IMG/VR virus record: IMGVR_UViG_3300042320_001069
Coordinates: 1-20,493 of that record
Direction: 5' to 3' (one strand)
Length of the DNA stretch: 20,493 nt
From: a virus
Shown here in pieces: positions 14,660-20,493 of the stretch. The notes beneath the pieces are model-generated. The model worked only from the letters and a program-made list of their open reading frames with translations, did not search any database and was not told the origin of the DNA. The first letter of the stretch is position 1. Every line of letters starts with the position of its first letter. The position numbers and the translations under genes were made by a program.

Positions 14660-15027
14660 TAACCTGCAATTGTAATACTTGGTTCAAATGCAGTATAAGA
14701 AAAAAGATCGACTGTTTCTTGGTTCATCCAGGCTTTAATTTTGTTGTGTTGTATGTCTGTATAGAAATCTTGTTGCCGATACCATTCTTCCATCTTGGCG
14801 CTGGCCTTGTTTGTATTGCACCGACGGCACGCGGGAATCAGGTTATTTCTGTTGCTTGAGCCGGAACGGAACCTCGGGATGATGTGATCAAGGGATGTGG
14901 CTTCATCTCCGCAATAGCCACACTTGCAATTCCAGGCGTCGTAAATAGACTGTCGATAACGTTTCTTTGCTAACTTTGGAGTTAATTCAATGAGCAGGGC
15001 GAGGGGATCCTGTTCACTATTGAACAT
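14659..15027 (-). CDS. HNH endonuclease (122 aa)
   Basis: A compact HNH nuclease of the cyanobacterial/cyanophage type. The treble-clef cysteines are C36-G-Y-C39 and C67-R-R-C70, with the active-site D47-H48 in TSLDHIIPRFRSGSS and Asn61/Asn62 in RNNLIPACRRCNTNKAS. Residues 75-102 are a C-terminal helix (MEEWYRQQ...IKAWMNQ) common in this subgroup. It makes DNA breaks; in phages such enzymes act in packaging or as free-standing homing-type nucleases. It is first in its minus-strand block; the upstream gap (15028-15060) contains A/T-rich TTAGATAAC but not the TATAATT element. Its stop overlaps the next start (TAATG). Confidence 0.9.
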   Translation of the reverse strand: MFNSEQDPLALLIELTPKLAKKRYRQSIYDAWNCKCGYCGDEATSLDHIIPRFRSGSSNRNNLIPACRRCNTNKASAKMEEWYRQQDFYTDIQHNKIKAWMNQETVDLFSYTAFEPSITIAG

Positions 15028-15070
15028 GCTCTTTAGTTGCCGTTATCTAATTTTAATTTCCCCACATTTG

Positions 15071-15144
15071 TATCCAACCACAACAAAAAGATAAAAGGTA
15101 TCTTAAGAGTCTTGACAAGGCGCAACAAGTGGATACCTTATAAG
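15071..15144 (+). promoter_or_regulatory. Promoter/operator region of the HTH gene with inverted GGTATC repeats
   Basis: TTGACA at 15112-15117 and TATAAG at 15139-15144 resemble -35 and -10 boxes but are 21 nt apart, longer than the usual 16-18. AAGGTATC (15095-15102) and GATACCTT (15132-15139) are a perfect 8-bp inverted repeat flanking the -35 and touching the -10. A third half-site TATCCA lies at 15071. This is the layout of an operator for the small HTH protein encoded just downstream, or for a similar regulator. The over-long spacer suggests an activator that bends DNA (MerR-like), but this is inference. Confidence 0.45.
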
Positions 15145-15164
15145 AGCACGCGTCTTCTCGCGCC

Positions 15165-15383
15165 ATGACCAAAGTCAGGGGCTGGGTCCCCGTTCAACGT
15201 GCCGAAGAACTCCTCGGCATTGACCGTCAAACCCTCTTCAAATACCGCGACAACGGAACCCTCAAGTTGGGTCCGCATTTCGCAGCGTTCCCAGAAACCC
15301 GTTCACGTGACGGTTACCGCTGGAACGTGGAAGCGGTTAGGAAACAGCTGCGAAAGAGCGGGGAGCTGCCAGTGTCTGCTTAA
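15165..15383 (+). CDS. Excisionase-like / MerR-type small HTH protein (72 aa)
   Basis: Residues 8-31 (VPVQRAEELLGIDRQTLFKYRDNG) form a winged helix-turn-helix start, followed by GPHFAAFPETRSRDGYRW as the wing and a C-terminal helix (EAVRKQLRKSG). The size and the G-x-H-F...R-D-x-Y-R-W pattern match small DNA-binding proteins of cyanobacteria and their integrative elements. No ribosome site is visible: CGCG-TCTTCT-CGCG just before the ATG could form a small stem. Its last 47 nt overlap the convergent integrase-like gene. Likely role: regulator or recombination directionality factor; related in layout to the HTH protein at 6657. Confidence 0.8.
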   Translation: MTKVRGWVPVQRAEELLGIDRQTLFKYRDNGTLKLGPHFAAFPETRSRDGYRWNVEAVRKQLRKSGELPVSA

Positions 15384-15759
15384 AGCGCTGGTAATGGCCC
15401 TTGCGTAGGCGATGTGCCAACATCAAATCAGTGACGTTCAAGGCAATGTCTTGATATGCCATTGAACGATACAGAGACGAACAAAGGGACTGCCAAGAGT
15501 CTTGCTGAACGCAAGGCTCTTTTTCTTTTAGTCCAAATAAAACAACCCACTGTGGATGCAATGGGGAAACAGAACGCTTTCGACTGGTCGTATAGATTGT
15601 TCCCCCTGGTCCCCAGGAGAATCCACTTAAATCCTCTGGCTTTAAACCGAAGGTTGCAACCATTCCGTAAAGCCAGGCTACGTCTTTTGTTTTTCGATTT
15701 GAGATCAGCTGAAAGTACTCATCCACAATCCGCTGATCAACAGGCGGGTGCTGTGACAT
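15337..15759 (-). CDS. Degenerate tyrosine recombinase-like protein (140 aa)
   Basis: Residues 26-78 (DVAWLYGMVATFGLKPEDLSGFSWG... then SPLHPQWVVLFGLKEK) follow the opening of the catalytic domain of cyanobacterial/phage integrases, whose consensus is W-x-Y-G-M-x-A-T-(F/Y)-G-L-R-P-x-E...PL-x-P-x-W-x-x-x-F-x-L. The first catalytic Arg is Lys40 here, the Lys beta-hairpin is not evident, and no H-x-x-R or nucleophilic Tyr block is seen after the helical end (LMLAHRLRKGHYQRFK). The SAM-like core-binding domain is missing. An in-frame stop (15799-15801) lies upstream, so the protein is really short. It is likely a non-catalytic, integrase-derived protein or remnant. It converges with, and overlaps, the HTH gene at 15165. 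Confidence 0.55.
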   Translation of the reverse strand: MSQHPPVDQRIVDEYFQLISNRKTKDVAWLYGMVATFGLKPEDLSGFSWGPGGTIYTTSRKRSVSPLHPQWVVLFGLKEKEPCVQQDSWQSLCSSLYRSMAYQDIALNVTDLMLAHRLRKGHYQRFKQTLAAPRSFAAVS

Positions 15760-15813
15760 GGTTGAGGTGTACTGGATGGCCCGACCATAACAGTCGACTT
15801 ATCCAGGGCGCTA

Positions 15814-15851
15814 GGGAAAAAGAAAAGCCTTAATAAGTCTCGTGAGACTTA
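15814..15851 (-). terminator. Rho-independent-type terminator of the right-hand virion block
   Basis: On the minus strand, TAAGTCTC and GAGACTTA form a perfect 8-bp stem with a 2-nt loop (15834-15851). About 9 nt later comes TTTTCTTTTT (15816-15825). It lies 33 nt beyond the stop of the 73-aa gene, where the long minus-strand block ends. The U-rich tract is somewhat distant from the stem, so efficiency is uncertain. Confidence 0.6.
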
Positions 15852-15884
15852 ATATAAGTATACATTATTAAGAATTTGTAACAC

Positions 15885-16106
15885 TTAAGAAGGTGTTATT
15901 CCACTTGCAAAGGCATACCACGCCAGGCCAATTGCTTCCATTGTGGAAATTTCTCCAGAAGCATAAGGCAAGTTGATGACATCTCCTACGTGATAAACAG
16001 TAGGAATGCCACTGGCTTGAATTTCACTCAAGCCGTATTTCCGAATATCAACTTGTTCTTCTGAAAGAATAAAAGTTCCGTCGACGATATCTCCAAAGTT
16101 AGACAT
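15885..16106 (-). CDS. Small protein at the end of the virion block (73 aa)
   Basis: Starts MSNFGDIVDGTFILSEEQVD, with a central IPTVYHVGDVINLPYASGE and a C-terminal helix EAIGLAWYAFASGITPS. Its start overlaps the end of the 522-aa virion gene, so it is co-translated. Mixed beta/alpha composition, no catalytic motif, and a mildly hydrophobic C-terminus too short to be a confident membrane helix. It is followed by the terminator hairpin, marking the end of the block. Function not recognised; probably a minor virion or assembly protein. Confidence 0.7.
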   Translation of the reverse strand: MSNFGDIVDGTFILSEEQVDIRKYGLSEIQASGIPTVYHVGDVINLPYASGEISTMEAIGLAWYAFASGITPS

Positions 16107-17674
16107 TAGACCCCCGGGCGACCTCCTGTTGACGGATTGTATTGCTCACCGTTCTTGTCATACATCCTAAAACCAGACATTAATACAAATGTAGACGGCA
16201 CATTAAATAACTTCTGCATCATCGGCATCATCATTGGCGCCTGGCAGTTATACGGAGGAACGTCCATGATTGATAATCCGCGTTCGGTCAATCTGTACGC
16301 TGATGTTTCGTTTTCTTTTATTGTGTCTTCCACTAATTTTTGCTCCCATTCCACGATGCTTCCCATTTCGACCGGCAAGTCAGAAGGCTCAGGAGGGAAG
16401 ACGTTCTCCATAAACTTCATTGCATAAATATGTTTGCAGTAACGAAGCTCATCAAGAAGCGGCGTCCAGAAATCTGTCATGGACGTAATCGTGTGCGAAC
16501 CATCTGGATTTAATGATGTGGCGTAGTCTTCATATAGCGGCATGCCTTCTGCCCTTGCACCTTCCAGGGAAGGGAGCGGTGTGTTGCGCAGGAATGTCTT
16601 ACCAAAATCTCGAAACACGCCAGGATTATCCCTAAGTGCTCGTGGATCAGTTGATGTATTTGGAGTGACTGTCGGAGGAACGTTGTATTCAGGCGATGGT
16701 GAAACCACGCGCATATTTCGATTAACCGTTGCACTGGTCATTGCACTATTGTCGACCACGCCACGGAGCGTCATAACTTCATATCGACCAGGTTTGATAA
16801 CAGAAACGTTAGTTCGTGGGAATACTTTTTTATTGTTGCTTCCCAACTCCATCATGTATGCGTAATCACGACGCGTAAAATCCTGGCAGGAACAGCAATA
16901 ACGCGTACCTGTCATCAAGTAACGGCCCACGGAAGGTGGGCGGGTGGCCGGAGTACGGAATACACCGTCAGGCGTGGCTTCCACGGAGCCTTGCTTTTGT
17001 AGTTTTAAGACACCTGTGGCCTCGTTCGTTGATACCAAAACGGCTTGTACATAGCCGTATCGCTTTTGTGTTGTTGGATCAATTGTGTCTTTTGTAATGG
17101 GCGTCCCGCCGACTGAAACAATGCGATCCTCAAGAATCTCACCGTTGATTGGATACTGCTTGGGGATTGGTCCAACGGGTGGAATAAACAAAGGAGCAGG
17201 CAATGGAGTGGCAGGGCTCCAATCTCCACTTATGGTCACGTACCAATAGTCTTCATCTTCAGTGACAGACAAGATTGGAGACGGATCGCCATCCTTATCG
17301 CGCACATTATCAAACCGCAGACTTCCAGCAACACGCACTCCGGCCCAGTGCATGCACATGTCCTTATTGTTTGTCGGAAAACCCTGAAAGATTCCTGGGA
17401 TTTTGGGGGGATTCGCCCCAGGGGGGATTACGGTCCCTGGAGGGAGGGGAATGAAATAATCAAATGGATAGCTGTAGTTCTTGTTGACGCTTGTATTGCA
17501 GTAAATTTCAAAGCCGCGCCGCCAGCGCGACCAAGCAGACTCCCGGTTAGACGAATAGATCGAATCAGGAACAGATCCTTTAGAGAATTCTGTCCTGATT
17601 GGTTGTACGTTTTTAGGTTCGAAAATCGTGGTCCTGGCGAACTCGCCAAAGGAATTACCACTCTTTTTCGCCAT
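16106..17674 (-). CDS. Virion-type protein (522 aa) with split CxC...CxH motif
   Basis: Starts MAKKSGNSFGEFARTTIFEP, 2 nt after the stop of the 259-aa virion gene. The N-terminal third has SRWRRGFEIYCNTS and Pro-rich loops (FIPLPPGTVIPPGANPPKIPG, ATPLPAPLFIPPVGPIP). The middle contains beta segments (RIVSVGGTPIT, GYVQAVLVSTNEATGVL). C261-S-C263 (RYCCSCQDFTRRDYAYM) and C413-K-H415 (LRYCKHIYAMKF) read like the two halves of a SWIM zinc motif (CxC...CxH) separated by about 150 residues. The C-terminus is Met/Pro-rich (QAPMMMPMMQKLFNVP). Size, loops and position between virion-like genes suggest a structural protein such as a tail or head-completion component. No named family recognised. Confidence 0.75.
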   Translation of the reverse strand: MAKKSGNSFGEFARTTIFEPKNVQPIRTEFSKGSVPDSIYSSNRESAWSRWRRGFEIYCNTSVNKNYSYPFDYFIPLPPGTVIPPGANPPKIPGIFQGFPTNNKDMCMHWAGVRVAGSLRFDNVRDKDGDPSPILSVTEDEDYWYVTISGDWSPATPLPAPLFIPPVGPIPKQYPINGEILEDRIVSVGGTPITKDTIDPTTQKRYGYVQAVLVSTNEATGVLKLQKQGSVEATPDGVFRTPATRPPSVGRYLMTGTRYCCSCQDFTRRDYAYMMELGSNNKKVFPRTNVSVIKPGRYEVMTLRGVVDNSAMTSATVNRNMRVVSPSPEYNVPPTVTPNTSTDPRALRDNPGVFRDFGKTFLRNTPLPSLEGARAEGMPLYEDYATSLNPDGSHTITSMTDFWTPLLDELRYCKHIYAMKFMENVFPPEPSDLPVEMGSIVEWEQKLVEDTIKENETSAYRLTERGLSIMDVPPYNCQAPMMMPMMQKLFNVPSTFVLMSGFRMYDKNGEQYNPSTGGRPGV

Positions 17675-17676
17675 GA

Positions 17677-18456
17677 TCAGAAGAAGCCGCCTTCTGCAAT
17701 CACGTGAGCGCCAGGAATATACCCGGAAACATTGGGGCCGTCGGGGAACACGCCAACGTAAATGCGGTCGCCACGCTCCAGGTAAACACCCTTATTACGC
17801 AGAGGAGCTGTGGCGCCAAGACCGTTGGTGTTGCCTGCTTGAACGATGGGCGTTGCTAGCTGAGGCATCACATCCGAGCAGTCAACCACACCGCTATCAG
17901 CAGGAACCGTCTTAGCAAACAACAGCTTGTAGTCACCAGGAGCCGGAATGGGAGTCGTGGTGCCACGCGTATGGTAGAAAGCAAAAGTTACAGAGGGCTT
18001 GTAACCGTAGTTAACACCGTTATAAGTAAAGCCTGTTGCAGTGCCGCCGGAGTAAAGCAGGGCAGTGTTGACGCCTGTCAGTGTGGCTGCACCGGTATAG
18101 GTGTAGTAACCCACGCCACTTGCAGGGGCGGTGCCAACAACAGTAGTGGAAGCCACGTAGACAATCTGACCGCTAATCAGAGAGATAACGGTGCCAGACG
18201 TTGCAGCATTAACGGTGTAATCGGCGGGGCGATGGAAATCATTACGAACAATCGTGATGGAATCCACAACACCACCGTTGTTATTATCTTCGCTCAACGA
18301 TGCATCCATGTCGACGAGCACGGAAGGCGCTTGACCACCCTGCACAAACAATGTGTTGGAGGCCGCGCTGCCAACTGTCTGCGTTGTGACACGCACAGAG
18401 TCAAACAAAGGCCTGTCTACAAGCAGAGGCTGCTTATTCGTTGCAGTACTCGACAC
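17677..18456 (-). CDS. Beta-rich virion structural protein (259 aa)
   Basis: A GTG start gives VSSTATNKQPLLVDRPLFDSVRV. The protein is Gly/Thr/Val-rich with many predicted strands (TVGSAASNTLFVQGGQAPSV, DSITIVRNDFHRPADYTVN, GVYLERGDRIYVGVF) and ends GAHVIAEGGFF. In composition and size it resembles tail tube, head decoration or fiber-like virion proteins. A CTATAATT element lies 24 nt upstream of the GTG; GCGG about 13 nt before the start is only a weak ribosome site. It is the first gene after the 32-nt gap following the 88-aa gene, so it may begin its own transcript while also receiving read-through. Confidence 0.8.
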   Translation of the reverse strand: MSSTATNKQPLLVDRPLFDSVRVTTQTVGSAASNTLFVQGGQAPSVLVDMDASLSEDNNNGGVVDSITIVRNDFHRPADYTVNAATSGTVISLISGQIVYVASTTVVGTAPASGVGYYTYTGAATLTGVNTALLYSGGTATGFTYNGVNYGYKPSVTFAFYHTRGTTTPIPAPGDYKLLFAKTVPADSGVVDCSDVMPQLATPIVQAGNTNGLGATAPLRNKGVYLERGDRIYVGVFPDGPNVSGYIPGAHVIAEGGFF

Positions 18457-18478
18457 GTTTTTACACCGCTTTTTTGTT

Positions 18479-18486
18479 AATTATAG
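18479..18486 (-). promoter_or_regulatory. CTATAATT promoter-like element upstream of the 259-aa virion gene
   Basis: Minus-strand CTATAATT in the short gap before the GTG start of the 259-aa protein, 24 nt upstream, the same distance as at 1212. It slightly overlaps the region just after the 88-aa gene's end. No convincing -35 hexamer. Confidence 0.45.
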
Positions 18487-18488
18487 CG

Positions 18489-18755
18489 TTAGGTTCCGCG
18501 ACCAGATAACGCCATAAACGTTTGGAAATTCTTTGGAAGACGCATCTTGCTCTCAAATAAGGCTTCTGGATTATTTTGCAGAGCCAAGAAGGTTTGAAAG
18601 TAAGTGCCGTCTTCTGCGTCAGGGCTAAATTTAAATCTCTTCTGTGCCAAATAATCAGCAACCTCTTGGGGACGGTCGCGATATTCGCTAAGCCCCGCTG
18701 AATAAACTTCCCCGGGGAGATAATTTGCGTCTAAGTATTCAGAAAAACGCGCCAT
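18489..18755 (-). CDS. Unknown small protein (88 aa)
   Basis: Starts MARFSEYLDANYLPGEVYSA at a TAATG overlap with the GH104 lysozyme gene. Helical and polar, with YRDRPQEVADYLAQKRFKFSP, then YFQTFLALQNNPEALFESKM and NFQTFMALSGRGT; the F-Q-T-F-x-A-L phrase occurs twice (about residues 53-59 and 77-83), a small internal repeat. No membrane segment or catalytic motif. It lies between a virion lysozyme and a virion structural protein, so a minor virion or assembly role is likely. Confidence 0.7.
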   Translation of the reverse strand: MARFSEYLDANYLPGEVYSAGLSEYRDRPQEVADYLAQKRFKFSPDAEDGTYFQTFLALQNNPEALFESKMRLPKNFQTFMALSGRGT

Positions 18756-19456
18756 TAGAGCATGCCCAGGGGATTAATAAGAGGCGCAACCAAGGATTGG
18801 ATAAGAGATCCCTTGATTGTGTCTACAAGAGACGTTGCTTTCTTATTTGTTTCTTCAAGACCAGGTTTCTGAGCGCCTGTCAAAACAGAAGACAAGATAT
18901 CTTCTACAGAACGCTGAGGAGCCGCCGGTGACGTAGCAGTAACTTGAGAACCACGCTGACGACCTTGTTCAAAAAAGCGTTGAATTTCTTCTGCTTTCTT
19001 GACTGGTTGTCCGTAATAGCTGCTGCCACTCTGCGTAGGGAACGAAGCCCATTCGGGCGCCAGTGCAGCTTGGATCTCAGGCGTTAATGCATTGGCCTTG
19101 GTGATTGCCGACAGGCCGCCAATGGGCTTGAGGCGATCTCTTGCAAGCTTAAGCATTGCCAAGTCCTGGGACTGCGGACCGAAGTCCGAAAGGCCAAGGC
19201 TTTGTTGTGCTCCCTGCCAAGTTCCAGGCATGAATTGATACGCGCCGGCTGCGGCACTTGCGTATCCACCTGAGCGAATAACTCTGTCCGGGTGACGAGA
19301 AAAATCTTTGAACCTACCGCCGCCAAACATGACGTTATATCCCGGTTTTCCGCCAAGGATTGTTCCTTCGGCGCCAGCAACGGCCTGCTTTAGTCCCTCA
19401 TAAAGACCGGGATTACGCTTTGCCCATTGTTCAAGAATTTGGCGTTCACCAGACAT
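18755..19456 (-). CDS. Lambda R-like transglycosylase (GH104), probably virion-associated
   Basis: 233 residues, ATG at 19456 with AAGGAG nine nt upstream. Residues 24-150 follow the phage lambda endolysin family: AVAGAEGT with catalytic Glu30, GYNVMFGGGRFKDFSRHP (39-56), SAAAGAYQFMPGTW (67-80), LGLSDFGPQSQDLAML (87-102) and EWASFPTQSGSSYYGQ (135-150). It cuts glycan strands of peptidoglycan non-hydrolytically. Residues 170-233 are an added C-terminal region (SVEDILSSVLTGAQ, DTIKGSLIQSLVAPLINPLGML) absent from lambda R, probably a virion anchor. Its position inside the virion block, apart from the GH24 lysozyme at 10505, suggests it helps DNA entry instead of lysis. The last base overlaps the 88-aa gene start. 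Confidence 0.85.
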   Translation of the reverse strand: MSGERQILEQWAKRNPGLYEGLKQAVAGAEGTILGGKPGYNVMFGGGRFKDFSRHPDRVIRSGGYASAAAGAYQFMPGTWQGAQQSLGLSDFGPQSQDLAMLKLARDRLKPIGGLSAITKANALTPEIQAALAPEWASFPTQSGSSYYGQPVKKAEEIQRFFEQGRQRGSQVTATSPAAPQRSVEDILSSVLTGAQKPGLEETNKKATSLVDTIKGSLIQSLVAPLINPLGML

Positions 19457-19469
19457 CGTGATTTTCTCC

Positions 19470-19622
19470 TTATTCTCCTACCCAATTTGATTCCGCTTTG
19501 AGGCCAGGGGTAAACACGGTTTGTACAGAGGCAACCAGGCTTACAGTAGCCGCAAGTCGTTTAACAAAATTAGGACAAAGAATCATTGGATTAATGCAAC
19601 AACACTGGCCCCCGTAGATCAA
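19470..19622 (-). CDS. Small Cys-rich ORF with hydrophobic segment (50 aa)
   Basis: A minus-strand frame with TTG start at 19622 (MIYGGQCCCINPMILCPNFV) or ATG at 19586 (38 aa). It contains a CCC run plus another Cys, then a basic-hydrophobic stretch (KRLAATVSLVASVQTVF) and ends ESNWVGE. Its TAA lies inside the double Shine-Dalgarno sequence (TAGGAGAATAAGGAG) that serves the GH104 lysozyme, a typical coupling arrangement. It fills a 216-nt gap that is otherwise empty in a tightly packed block. No ribosome site of its own is clear. Function unknown; the hydrophobic stretch and cysteines could suit a membrane-interacting or lipid-modified peptide. Confidence 0.5.
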   Translation of the reverse strand: MIYGGQCCCINPMILCPNFVKRLAATVSLVASVQTVFTPGLKAESNWVGE

Positions 19623-19672
19623 AGATCTGTGTCCAGTCGGCTGGGCTTACACGTAAAAACGAAGCCAGTTAT

Positions 19673-20493
19673 TTATTTTAACCCACGCTCAAAAGCTTGT
19701 TTTAATAGCGCCAGCTGTGTCTGGCTTAGGTCGGGCTTAAATGCTCCTGCTTTAAACGCATCGGTAACAAGAACAGCACCCTTGGTAAATGCCTCTGAAA
19801 TACCAACTTGATCAACCGGAGGTACAGGAACACCACTGAGTGGAGTCTTTAAATTGAATGCCGGTGCTCCAGTGGGAGAAGCCAAGCCAAAATTCATTTT
19901 CTCGGCATACTGCATATCGCCTGTTGCTTGTGTAAAAGCGCCTAGTGGACTTTGAGCCTGGATTGCAGTTTGTGCTTCTGTATAGCCAAGTTGACCCGGC
20001 TTCAGCTTTTGTGCTAAACGAGGATTTGTTGTGGCCCAAATCTGCAGGCCGATCTTTTCTTTTTCCTCGGGAGTGGCAGCAGTGTTATAAGCCTTTGTTA
20101 AATCAGCAACCTTATATTTTTTAGAGAGTTGATCTTGTTCTGCTAACTGAGTAGCACGACGCTTTTCTTCCAAATAAGCACGTTCGCTCGGCGTGGATGC
20201 ACTGCTTAAAGCCGTAGTGTCAGGCTCTGGCTCTTCCATGGAAGGAACCTTGAAAGGTTCTTTTTCTGCGCCATATTTGCCCCACATATTCGTTTTTACA
20301 GCATAGTTTGCCATTGCTTGGCGGCGCTGCGGAGTATCCTGGGGAGGACTCGAACCTTCTAATTGGGTTAAGGCAAGAATTGATCCGGGTACACTAAGAG
20401 GATTAAATAACGATCCAATCGCTGCAAGGGGATTGATACCGCCAGGGGTCTGCGCTGTCCCCTTGATTCGAGCAGCTGCTGCCTGAGCATCAC
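19673..20493 (-). CDS. Virion-type protein, 5' end beyond the window (273 aa visible)
   Basis: The frame is open to the right edge of the window, so the ATG at 20314 (MANYAVKTNMWGKYGAEKE) is probably internal. Visible upstream sequence includes AAAARIKGTAQTPGGINPLAA, then SLFNPLSVPGSILALTQLEG. The middle is helical and charged (PSERAYLEEKRRATQLAEQDQL, AYNTAATPEEKEKIGLQIWA). The C-terminal part is Pro/Gly-rich then helical (SEAFTKGAVLVTDAFKAGAF, LALLKQAFERG). No catalytic motif. Gly/Pro-rich NPL phrases also occur at the C-terminus of the neighbouring GH104 lysozyme. Likely an internal or tail-associated virion protein; family not recognised. Confidence 0.7.
   Translation of the reverse strand, partial: DAQAAAARIKGTAQTPGGINPLAAIGSLFNPLSVPGSILALTQLEGSSPPQDTPQRRQAMANYAVKTNMWGKYGAEKEPFKVPSMEEPEPDTTALSSASTPSERAYLEEKRRATQLAEQDQLSKKYKVADLTKAYNTAATPEEKEKIGLQIWATTNPRLAQKLKPGQLGYTEAQTAIQAQSPLGAFTQATGDMQYAEKMNFGLASPTGAPAFNLKTPLSGVPVPPVDQVGISEAFTKGAVLVTDAFKAGAFKPDLSQTQLALLKQAFERGLK

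Noticed and set aside
19521-19811. Plus-strand 96-aa open frame.
   Set aside because: It overlaps the end of the right-edge virion gene and the small Cys-rich ORF on the other strand, has no ribosome site and no recognisable domain.
20320-20365. Minus-strand GGTTCGAGTCC followed by TCCCCA looks like the T-arm and 3' end of a tRNA.
   Set aside because: No matching acceptor, D-arm or anticodon arm upstream, the T stem has a mismatch, and the stretch lies within the open frame of the right-edge virion gene.

Overview
The window looks like the structural and accessory part of a double-stranded DNA tailed phage, or a prophage, of a phycobilisome-bearing cyanobacterium. The evidence is virion-type genes packed end to end, two phage-type peptidoglycan hydrolases, a tail fiber ending in a peptidase S74 self-cleaving chaperone, a dCTP deaminase, a DUF3310 protein, an HNH nuclease, and a small protein that aligns without gaps to the core of NblA, the cyanobacterial phycobilisome-degradation adaptor. 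No terminase, portal, capsid or polymerase gene is in view, so the phage type cannot be fixed.

Most of the window is transcribed leftwards (minus strand). From the right edge, a virion block runs through an unidentified virion-type protein (5' end outside the window), a small Cys-rich ORF, a lambda-R-like (GH104) lysozyme, an 88-aa protein, a 259-aa virion protein, a 522-aa virion protein with a split CxC...CxH motif, and a 73-aa protein. It ends at a hairpin terminator near 15.8 kb. Next comes a small switch-like module: a minus-strand integrase-derived protein without its catalytic arginine, overlapping tail to tail with a plus-strand excisionase-like HTH gene that has an inverted repeat in its upstream region. 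A second minus-strand block (15.0 to 10.2 kb) encodes an HNH nuclease, a 153-aa protein, an 850-aa repeat-containing protein, two small basic proteins, a GH24 lysozyme and the NblA-like protein.

Plus-strand accessory genes lie between the minus-strand blocks. At 9.5-10.2 kb there is an acidic unknown and a DUF3310 protein. At 6.7-9.1 kb there is a tightly coupled cassette: HTH protein, two unknowns, a Dam-family-like protein with an altered catalytic motif, and dCTP deaminase. The left 6.6 kb is a minus-strand fiber block: a membrane-anchored small protein, a 575-aa repetitive fiber, a 123-aa virion protein, a 952-aa S74 fiber, a coiled-coil protein and the start of another fiber.

Four minus-strand gene starts (62-aa, 123-aa, 575-aa and 259-aa proteins) share a TATAATT element, preceded by C in three of them, 24-32 nt upstream and without a conserved -35 box. 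This suggests a common late promoter class. Many genes are joined by TAATG or ATGA overlaps. There is no gene-free stretch over 300 bases; the longest gaps are about 125-140 bases (15028-15164 and 15760-15884) and hold the regulatory elements listed.
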